From the NCBI RefSeq assembly GCF_021033825.1, contig NZ_JAIFXZ010000023.1:1-48652 (forward strand): a stretch of 48,652 nt of DNA. The letters run 5' to 3'. Positions 42,703 through 48,652 of the stretch are shown here, in pieces. Under the pieces are notes generated by a model. It made no database searches. It saw only the letters and a list, made by a program, of their open reading frames with translations, and was not told the DNA's origin. How positions within the stretch are numbered: the first letter of the stretch is position 1; each line of letters opens with the position of its first letter. The position numbers and the translations under genes are program-made. The DNA is from Dietzia aurantiaca (GTDB lineage Bacteria; Actinomycetota; Actinomycetes; Mycobacteriales; Mycobacteriaceae).

Positions 42703-44697
42703 ATGAGTTCCCCTGTGGCGGGCGTGCGCCGACCTGTGTGGCCGGTCATTTTGATCCTGCTCGTCATCGGCGCCGCTCTGGCGGTCATCCTGTCCGGACT
42801 ATCAACAGCGCAGGCCCTGGTCCTTCTGGGTATTCCCGATCCGGGGATCCTGACCACGGCGGGACTACCCGCGATGCGGGTGATCGCCGAATTGCTCTGC
42901 ACCGTGGCGGTGGGCACCGCGATGTTCGCGGTGTTTTTCACACCTGCAGCACCCGATGGAACCCTCGACGTGGCCGGGTACCGCGCACAACGAATCTCAT
43001 CGTGGGCGAATCTGGCATGGGCGGCCTCGGCCGCGCTGCTCGTCTTGCTCACCCTCTCCGACACCTCGGGCAGACCCTTGTCAGCCTCGCTTCCGCCGGA
43101 GCAGTGGATTATCGCGGTCGACCAGATCGAGGTCGCCTCCTCGTGGCGGTGGGCTGCTCTGCTGGCTCTAGTTGCTGGCATCGGACAGCGCTTCAGCCTC
43201 TCGTGGCGCTGGTCAGCGGTATGGCTCGCCGTCACCGTTTTGTCACTGCTGCCGGTCGCGGCGACGGGACACGCGGCCGGCGCGGTCGCACACGACATCG
43301 CCACCAATTCGCTCATCCTCCACCTCTTTGCCGCTGCGGCCTGGGTTGGTGGCCTCATCGCCGTGCTCATACACACCTGGCGAGGAGGCAAGAAGGTCGC
43401 GCTCGCACTGCGTCGGTTTTCGGCGGTCGCGACCGTGGCGATCGTGGTGATGGCACTGAGCGGCGTCATCAATCTCTTCACCCGTTTGCATCTGTCCGAC
43501 CTGCTCACCTCCACATACGGGTTACTCGTCGTCGCCAAGCTTTTCGCTCTGGCTCTGCTGGGCTTGTGTGGCTTGCTGGTGCGCGCCCGCATCATCGCCG
43601 ATCTGGACAACCTGGACTCCGACGCACCGCTTCGCCGTCGTGATCTGATTCGGATCACCGGCATTGAGGCTGGATTGATGGCCGCGACCATGGCCATTGC
43701 TGTATCCCTGGGCCGCACCCCACCCCCGGCACCTCGCTACCTTCCGAGCGTCCATGAATCGCTGATCGGCTTCCAACTCCCCGGGCCGATCACGATGGCC
43801 ACGATCGCCGGACAATGGCGATTTGATCTGCTCTTGGGAACTATGGCTGTCGTCGCGCTCGGTCTTTACCTCTGGGGCCTGAGAACGCTGCGGAGGCGAG
43901 GAATCGAGTGGCCGGTCGGTCGCACCCTCTCGTGGGTGGCCGGTTGTGTGTTCCTATTTCTGACCACCAGCTCGGGCTTTGGCATGTACGCACGGGCCGA
44001 GTTCTCCGCCCACATGACCGCACATATATCGCTGTCCATCGTCGTGCCGCTCTTCCTCGTCATGGGGGGGCCGATAACCCTCGCCCTCCGTGCTCTACCT
44101 GCCGCTGCACCCGCAGATCCGGCCGGCCCGCGCGAATGGCTGCTCGAGTTCATCAACAACCCGATCTCCCGGTTTCTCACCCACCCGGTCGTCGTCGCAG
44201 CACAGTTCGTAGCGGGCTTCTACCTCTTCTACCTCGCCGGCATGTACGACGAACTGATCTCTGAGCACATGGGCCACATGTTCATGAACGGGTTCTTCCT
44301 GCTCAGCGGCTACCTGTTCTTCTGGGTGATCATCGGCGCGGACGAGACGCCAAAGCCTGTGACTCCTCGCACCAAGTTCTTCGTGCTCCTGGGTTCAATG
44401 CCATTTCACATCCTCTTCGGGATCATGCTGATCACCTCGCAAACGATCCTCGCCGAGTCCTGGTACAGCGATCTCAACCTGCCGTGGATCCCTGACCTTC
44501 TTCACGCCCAGCAAGTCAGTAGTGCCCTCGCCCTGGCCGCGGGCGAGTCGATGCTGTTCGTCGTACTCCTCATCCTCGGCCGCAGATGGCATTCCAGCAG
44601 CAGACAAACGCGACAACATGCCCACCGCGCCACGGCAGACGAGGGTGCCGAACTGCGCGCCGAGAAGGCACTACAGCAGGGGCCAAGCACCAACTGA
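42703..44697 (+). CDS. CopD-CtaG fusion, copper-handling oxidase assembly protein
   Basis: A 664-aa membrane protein. The N-terminal half (to about residue 340) is a CopD/YcnJ-like copper domain with IATNSLILHLFAAAAWVGGL, the conserved histidine next to AAWVGG. The C-terminal half is a caa3_CtaG domain with SAHMTAHISLSIVVPLFLVMGGP, SEHMGHMFMNGFFLLSGY and MPFHILFGIML, rich in His and Met. Mycobacteria encode the same fusion (Rv0102 type). It is thought to import copper and deliver it to cytochrome c oxidase. A His/Arg-rich cytoplasmic tail follows the last helix. Confidence 0.9.
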   Translation: MSSPVAGVRRPVWPVILILLVIGAALAVILSGLSTAQALVLLGIPDPGILTTAGLPAMRVIAELLCTVAVGTAMFAVFFTPAAPDGTLDVAGYRAQRISSWANLAWAASAALLVLLTLSDTSGRPLSASLPPEQWIIAVDQIEVASSWRWAALLALVAGIGQRFSLSWRWSAVWLAVTVLSLLPVAATGHAAGAVAHDIATNSLILHLFAAAAWVGGLIAVLIHTWRGGKKVALALRRFSAVATVAIVVMALSGVINLFTRLHLSDLLTSTYGLLVVAKLFALALLGLCGLLVRARIIADLDNLDSDAPLRRRDLIRITGIEAGLMAATMAIAVSLGRTPPPAPRYLPSVHESLIGFQLPGPITMATIAGQWRFDLLLGTMAVVALGLYLWGLRTLRRRGIEWPVGRTLSWVAGCVFLFLTTSSGFGMYARAEFSAHMTAHISLSIVVPLFLVMGGPITLALRALPAAAPADPAGPREWLLEFINNPISRFLTHPVVVAAQFVAGFYLFYLAGMYDELISEHMGHMFMNGFFLLSGYLFFWVIIGADETPKPVTPRTKFFVLLGSMPFHILFGIMLITSQTILAESWYSDLNLPWIPDLLHAQQVSSALALAAGESMLFVVLLILGRRWHSSSRQTRQHAHRATADEGAELRAEKALQQGPSTN

Positions 44698-44871
44698 CAT
44701 CGCACTCACCGAGGTAGAGCCGCGTGCCTGCGGGCCAGCGGGCGAATGACCCTCGCACGGGGTGGGCACCGCTCCCCCGATGGTTGCAGGGGCCGGATCG
44801 GCTCGACTACTTTGGTACCGGGTAAGATCACGAAAGTATCACGGTGCAGCGACAGAGGGGACACGGCGGCA

Positions 44872-45729
44872 GTGGAGAGAAGGCGCGCTCGCCGCAACGG
44901 AGACTCGCTCACAGTCGATCACTGGGGGCTTGTCGGCCCGGCTCGGCACCGCGGCGAACATCGCCGCCTCTCTCATCCAACGGCAGTCCGAGATCGGGTC
45001 ATCGTGGTCGCAGTTGCTGCAGGAGCAATCACCTCCTCGGGCAGCGCTCTGGCCATCCAGCATGAAGACGCCTCCGGTGAACACATCGACCTGATCGCAC
45101 ACCAATCCACAATCAGTCCGAGCGTGCCCGACGCGCCACCCACTGCCTCGGTCCAGCCTCAGGCGCCCGTGCCACTTCCTAGCACCCCTGAGCCCGTCAC
45201 TCCACGGGACGAGGCCACGGCAGACGAGGCCAACTCCATGGTCACCTCGTTGATGACCGGCACGGCCATCGATACGCAACGACAGATCATCGAGGAGACC
45301 GCGCGGCGTCCGCAGGCAGCGATGCCGACGAGCGGTTCGCTGACCTCCGGATTCGGTCAGCGCTGGGGCACCCTCCACGGCGGCGCCGATATCGCCAACG
45401 CTATCGGCACACCCATCTTGGCGGCCAGCGACGGCATCGTTATCGATGCCGGGCCAGCGCAAGGATTCGGCAACTGGGTTCGCATCATGTCCGATGAGGG
45501 CACGATGACCGTTTACGGCCACATGGAAGAAGTCCTGGTGTCCACGGGTCAACGCGTACAGGCAGGACAAACCATCGCCCTGATGGGAAACCGCGGATTC
45601 TCCACCGGCCCTCACCTGCATTTCGAGGTCTGGACCAATCAGGGACGAGATCGCGCGGATCCCCTGGAGTGGCTCCGCCAAAAGGGCGTCGACCCGGACT
45701 CCAGCACTTCGCTTTCCGTTCAAAGCTAA
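44872..45729 (+). CDS. M23 peptidase, membrane-anchored or secreted
   Basis: A 285-aa protein. After a basic N-terminus comes one hydrophobic segment (RVIVVAVAAGAITSSGSALA), a proline-rich linker (PQAPVPLPSTPEPVTP) and a C-terminal M23 domain with HGGADIA (HxxxD) and HLHFEVW (HxH), so the active site is complete. The GTG at 44872 is chosen to give the usual short basic leader before the hydrophobic segment; the open frame extends 42 codons further up but lacks family-like sequence there. It follows CopD-CtaG and converges on the DyP gene. Confidence 0.85.
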   Translation: MERRRARRNGDSLTVDHWGLVGPARHRGEHRRLSHPTAVRDRVIVVAVAAGAITSSGSALAIQHEDASGEHIDLIAHQSTISPSVPDAPPTASVQPQAPVPLPSTPEPVTPRDEATADEANSMVTSLMTGTAIDTQRQIIEETARRPQAAMPTSGSLTSGFGQRWGTLHGGADIANAIGTPILAASDGIVIDAGPAQGFGNWVRIMSDEGTMTVYGHMEEVLVSTGQRVQAGQTIALMGNRGFSTGPHLHFEVWTNQGRDRADPLEWLRQKGVDPDSSTSLSVQS

Positions 45730-45826
45730 CGGTGAACTCTTTTCGAGGCACGGACGCCCGCCAGTGCGGTGCACCGCCTCGGGATTTCAACTGACTGTCG
45801 ATGCCACTGGCCAGTACCTCGGGCGG

Positions 45827-47065
45827 TTATCCCTCCAACGCTCCTTGGCCGATATAGCCACCCTCCTGGCATCCGGGCGGAATGGCGAAGACCGCTGATC
45901 CGATCGGCACCGTCCAGGTATTGAGCATGTCCTGCTCGGCTAGTCGTTGCTGGATCGGGAGGTATTGCCGGACCGGATCGGCTTGGTAGGCGGCGAATAG
46001 CAGTCCGGAGTTGCTGATCTGACCCGGCTGCGGGGTGTCGTCGTAGTTGTACGGTCGACGCAGGATCGTCTCGCTGCGGTTACTCGAATGCGCACGGGCT
46101 ATATGCGATTCGGCGGGAATGACGGTCAGTCCGACCTCGTTCATCGCCGTGAAGTCGGCGGGGTCGTGCTCGACCGTGCCAGTGAGCGGCGCACCCGAGT
46201 CCAGTTTCCGTCCCACCGACAGCTCGCGGCTGTTTCGATCGATCTCCTCCCACGTATTCATCGTCATCCGGATGCGGCGCAACACCAGCGACGTCCCCCC
46301 ACGCATCCATGGCCGGTCAGCGCCGTCTGAAAACAACAGCGCCTCGAAATCGGACTCCTCTGGGGCAGGGTTGACGGTGCCGTCGAGCTGACCGAACAGA
46401 TTCCGCTGCGTCCGGCCGGACGGGTCGGTGCCAACTGCCCGCCGGAATCCACGCTGGGCCCACCGCTGAGTGACGACACCACGGACACCAGAAGCCAGGA
46501 CGCGGGCGGCGTGAGCCACCGTGAGGGGGTCATCCGCGCAGATCTGCAGCAACAGGTCTCCACCCGACCACCGGTCCTCGAGACGGTCGATCTGCGGGAA
46601 AGCAGGTAGCGGCCGAAGCCACTGCGGGTTGCGGTCACCGAGTCCGACCTTGTCGAGCAGGTCGGGGCCGAAACCGATGGTCACTGTCAGTCGGGCCGGA
46701 CTCTCGGCCAACTCGGGCTGGAGGTCGGCAAGTCCACTTCGGCCCCGCGCCAACCGGGCGGCGTCGTGGCTCCAGGTGCGCAGCACTCCCGTGAGATTAT
46801 CGCGGTGCGCATCTTTACTGAGGTCGAAGGCGAGGAACACCGCGTGTGCCTGCGGCGCTGTGGTCACTCCGGCCTGTCGGTCGCCATAGAACGGCTCCGT
46901 CGCGTCTCCGACTGCGCGGGAATCGGCGAGGGCCGCTCTGTCGGGGGAGCTGGAACTGGCGGTCCTGTCGCTGACACCGAATCCCACGACGCCGCCGGCC
47001 AGGGCAGCGCCACCGGTCAGAAAGCCCCGACGGCCCAGTGGTGAACCACGGTTCGATGTAGCCAC
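45827..47065 (-). CDS. Tat-exported DyP-type heme peroxidase
   Basis: A 412-aa DyP peroxidase. A twin-arginine signal (GRRGFLTGGAALAGGVVGF) precedes the ferredoxin-like double fold. The distal Asp228 is in FGQLDGT, the likely proximal heme His321 in SHIARAHSSN, and the distal Arg region in ILRRPYNY. In Streptomyces lividans the related DtpA acts with the copper chaperone ECuC (a PCuAC protein) in extracytoplasmic copper trafficking. Here the gene follows the PCuAC gene by six bases, which suggests the same partnership. Iron release from heme (EfeB-like) is the alternative, but no EfeU or EfeO is present. Confidence 0.92.
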   Translation of the reverse strand: MATSNRGSPLGRRGFLTGGAALAGGVVGFGVSDRTASSSSPDRAALADSRAVGDATEPFYGDRQAGVTTAPQAHAVFLAFDLSKDAHRDNLTGVLRTWSHDAARLARGRSGLADLQPELAESPARLTVTIGFGPDLLDKVGLGDRNPQWLRPLPAFPQIDRLEDRWSGGDLLLQICADDPLTVAHAARVLASGVRGVVTQRWAQRGFRRAVGTDPSGRTQRNLFGQLDGTVNPAPEESDFEALLFSDGADRPWMRGGTSLVLRRIRMTMNTWEEIDRNSRELSVGRKLDSGAPLTGTVEHDPADFTAMNEVGLTVIPAESHIARAHSSNRSETILRRPYNYDDTPQPGQISNSGLLFAAYQADPVRQYLPIQQRLAEQDMLNTWTVPIGSAVFAIPPGCQEGGYIGQGALEG

Positions 47066-47071
47066 GTTCGC

Positions 47072-47632
47072 TCACTCCCCGCCCTGATATTCTTCGTTTC
47101 CCCCCTCAAAGGATCGCCCTGGGACGACCATCTCGGCGGTGCTGCCGCCCTCGAATTCAAGGGTGATCGTCACCTGTTGGCCTGTGGTGATTGGATCACG
47201 CAGCCCGATGAGCATGATGTGATTGCCTCCCGGTGCCAGAACGAGTTCACCGCCTGGGGGGATCGCAAACCCTCCCTCGCGCTTCTGCATCGTCGCCGCG
47301 CCGGCCGGGCCCGGCACTGTCTCGTGCAGCTCGGCCTGCTCGGACACTTCGGAGGACGCACCGACCAGCCGGAGGTCGGCGTCGGACTGATTTCGCAGGG
47401 TGCCGAACACCGGCGTCATCACCTCGGTCTGGCGATTCATCTCGCCACCGGAGTGCTCAGCTTCGGCGCCATTCGTGTCAGCGGCTTTGACCCAGACGTC
47501 CTCTGGTACCACCGGGACCACCTCAGCCGGTGCCGATGACGTCGTCGAAGCGTCGCCTGGGGAGTCGGCAGTGCAGCCGGACAGCAGCAAAGTACCGGCG
47601 GTGATCGCCGCAGCGAATACCGATTTACGCAT
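47072..47632 (-). CDS. PCuAC-type copper chaperone lipoprotein
   Basis: A 186-aa lipoprotein (lipobox LSGC, Cys20) of the DUF461/PCuAC family. The copper-site pattern is visible: His in ELHETV, Met after 11 residues (AATMQKREGG) and HIM after 22 more (GGNHIMLIGL). PCuAC binds Cu(I) outside the membrane and hands it to the CuA site of cytochrome c oxidase. I chose the ATG at 47632, which gives a normal lipoprotein signal; a GTG three codons earlier is possible. A TTGCAT/CATACA pair with 17-base spacing about 130 bases upstream may be the promoter. Confidence 0.88.
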   Translation of the reverse strand: MRKSVFAAAITAGTLLLSGCTADSPGDASTTSSAPAEVVPVVPEDVWVKAADTNGAEAEHSGGEMNRQTEVMTPVFGTLRNQSDADLRLVGASSEVSEQAELHETVPGPAGAATMQKREGGFAIPPGGELVLAPGGNHIMLIGLRDPITTGQQVTITLEFEGGSTAEMVVPGRSFEGGNEEYQGGE

Positions 47633-47892
47633 TGTGCTCACTCGAACTCTCCCCCTCCACAACACAGAGGGTTGGGTCCACCGTCGGCGTCTGGCAAACA
47701 CCTCGCACTCACATGAAGGACCAAGTTGAGGCAATTCAAACGGCGGAACGTTACTACCAGTGTATGATCCGCTGCTTTTCCACATGCAAGGGGGCGGTCG
47801 AAGACCTGTGCGTAGCCCCGCGAGCGATGATCCGCGGCGCGGGCGGGGCGCTCAGACCGCGCAAGAGGGGGCCCGGGAGGTAGGGCTGGCGG

Positions 47893-48534
47893 TTACATCA
47901 AGCTGATCCAGTAGTCCCAGAATCGGGCCGCGATCAGTGCGATGACGGCGAGAATCCAGGCGGTGAGAATGACGCCGTGGTACCCCGTGGCGAACTCGAT
48001 GCACTGTCGCGCCCAGCGTGGCGGGGGCCCTTGGAAGTGCTGGAGGTTGAACACGGTGGTGTACCAGAATATCGGGATCGTCACCGCCCACACGATCATG
48101 CAGTACGGGCACAACGCGCCGATCACGTAGAGACTCTGAAAGATCAACCAGTGGACGAACACCACCGCAAAAGTGACACCCACTTGGGTGCCAACCCAAA
48201 ACCAGAGGCGAAATCCGCTGCCGGCCAGGACTGCTCCACCGACGACAGCGACGGCGGCGAAGCCGGCGATTCCGATAATCGGGTTCGGGATGCCGAAGGC
48301 CTCAGCCTGGGGTGTGGTCATGACCGAGCCACACGAGAGAATCGGACTGACGTTGCAGGTGGGTATGTAGTCAGGGTTGACCAGTAGTTCGAGTTTCTCG
48401 ACCAGCAGCACGATCGCTGCGGCAAGTCCAACGAGCCCTGCTCCGATCAGCAGTGCGCCGAGCCGACGAGCGGAAAGGGCACCGGCCTGCGAGTGTGCGG
48501 AGTTCGCCTCTCGCCGTGGGGCGGTTTCAGTCAT
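47893..48534 (-). CDS. VKOR-family disulfide-generating membrane protein
   Basis: A 213-aa membrane protein with about five helices. Loop cysteines Cys60 and Cys68 (PTCNVSPILSCGS) and the active-site CPYC (142-145) are those of bacterial VKOR, which oxidises DsbA and passes electrons to menaquinone. The first 8 bases overlap the end of the DsbA-like gene, so the two make one oxidative unit. In actinobacteria VKOR replaces DsbB. It feeds electrons from protein folding into the quinone pool and so connects with the bd oxidase on this plasmid. Confidence 0.92.
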   Translation of the reverse strand: MTETAPRREANSAHSQAGALSARRLGALLIGAGLVGLAAAIVLLVEKLELLVNPDYIPTCNVSPILSCGSVMTTPQAEAFGIPNPIIGIAGFAAVAVVGGAVLAGSGFRLWFWVGTQVGVTFAVVFVHWLIFQSLYVIGALCPYCMIVWAVTIPIFWYTTVFNLQHFQGPPPRWARQCIEFATGYHGVILTAWILAVIALIAARFWDYWISLM

Positions 48535-48652
48535 TCAGGGCTGCCTCGATGCTGGCTTCCAGGTCGGCAACGGTAGTCGGCTCGAGGCGTTGGCCATCCA
48601 GAAACAGCGTCGGCGTGCCGGTTACTCCGAAGGCTTGCGCGTCTTGTCTGCT
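48527..48652 (-). CDS. DsbA-like protein, 3' part (continues into 1-593)
   Basis: This is the C-terminal end of the gene described at 1-593. The part from 48575 to 48527 is unique; 48576-48652 duplicates bases 1-77. It encodes the VTGTP cis-proline loop and the final helix (DLEASIEAALND). The TGA at 48529-48527 lies inside the VKOR start region. Confidence 0.88.
   Translation of the reverse strand, partial: SRQDAQAFGVTGTPTLFLDGQRLEPTTVADLEASIEAALND
48576..48652. repeat. Terminal overlap, right copy
   Basis: Exact duplicate of bases 1-77; see the left copy. It should be trimmed when the molecule is treated as a circle. Confidence 0.93.

Overview
The window is very probably one complete circular plasmid of an actinomycete. 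The first 77 bases (1-77) are repeated exactly as the last 77 (48576-48652), and one gene (a DsbA-like protein) reads straight across that join, so the true replicon is about 48,575 bp. High GC, frequent GTG starts, a System II cytochrome c maturation set, CmtR, a CopD-CtaG fusion, a VKOR homologue and a MobF/TraA relaxase all point to Mycobacteriales (Gordonia, Dietzia, Rhodococcus or a relative). The species cannot be fixed from sequence alone. I see no rRNA, tRNA or CRISPR.

Layout. The backbone runs from about 27.2 to 40.2 kb: an AT-richer putative centromere, parA and a small parB-like partner, a ribbon-helix-helix regulator with repeated operators, a primase-type replication protein, an XRE regulator, a TraA/MobF relaxase with a divergent accessory gene and candidate oriT, an HNH protein, kfrA with its operator, a DUF1016 nuclease and another XRE gene. 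No type IV secretion genes are present, so the plasmid looks mobilizable rather than self-transmissible.

The cargo lies in two blocks. Block A crosses the contig join (about 40.7 kb through the end to 9.7 kb). On + it carries M23 peptidase, SURF1, CopD-CtaG and M23 peptidase. On - it carries ResB-CcsB, TlpA-CcdA, CmtR with a P1B-4 metal ATPase, DsbA-VKOR, PCuAC-DyP, and an ArsR regulator with a CDF exporter. Block B (18.3-25.8 kb) is cytochrome bd oxidase (cydB, cydA) and its assembly ABC transporter (cydDC), flanking a BlaI-like repressor and a BlaR1/M56-like membrane protease. Near-identical operators stand before cydA and cydDC.

Between the blocks (9.7-18.3 kb) is a patchwork: a broken thioesterase gene, a TetR/MFS efflux pair, a serine recombinase, a possible small RNA, a DUF3800 protein and a restriction-modification gene cut off by an IS30 remnant. 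Between block B and the backbone lie two IS3 remnants and a truncated membrane gene.

Reading of the whole (inference). The plasmid carries almost everything needed to assemble and protect respiratory enzymes outside the cytoplasmic membrane: heme c attachment, thiol oxidation and reduction, copper delivery to heme-copper oxidase and a peroxidase. It also carries an independent copper-free terminal oxidase and exporters for thiophilic metals. It has no structural genes for cytochrome c oxidase or the bc1 complex. It looks like a mobile kit that keeps respiration working under metal, redox or envelope stress. The most testable part is control of cytochrome bd by a BlaI/BlaR-type pair.
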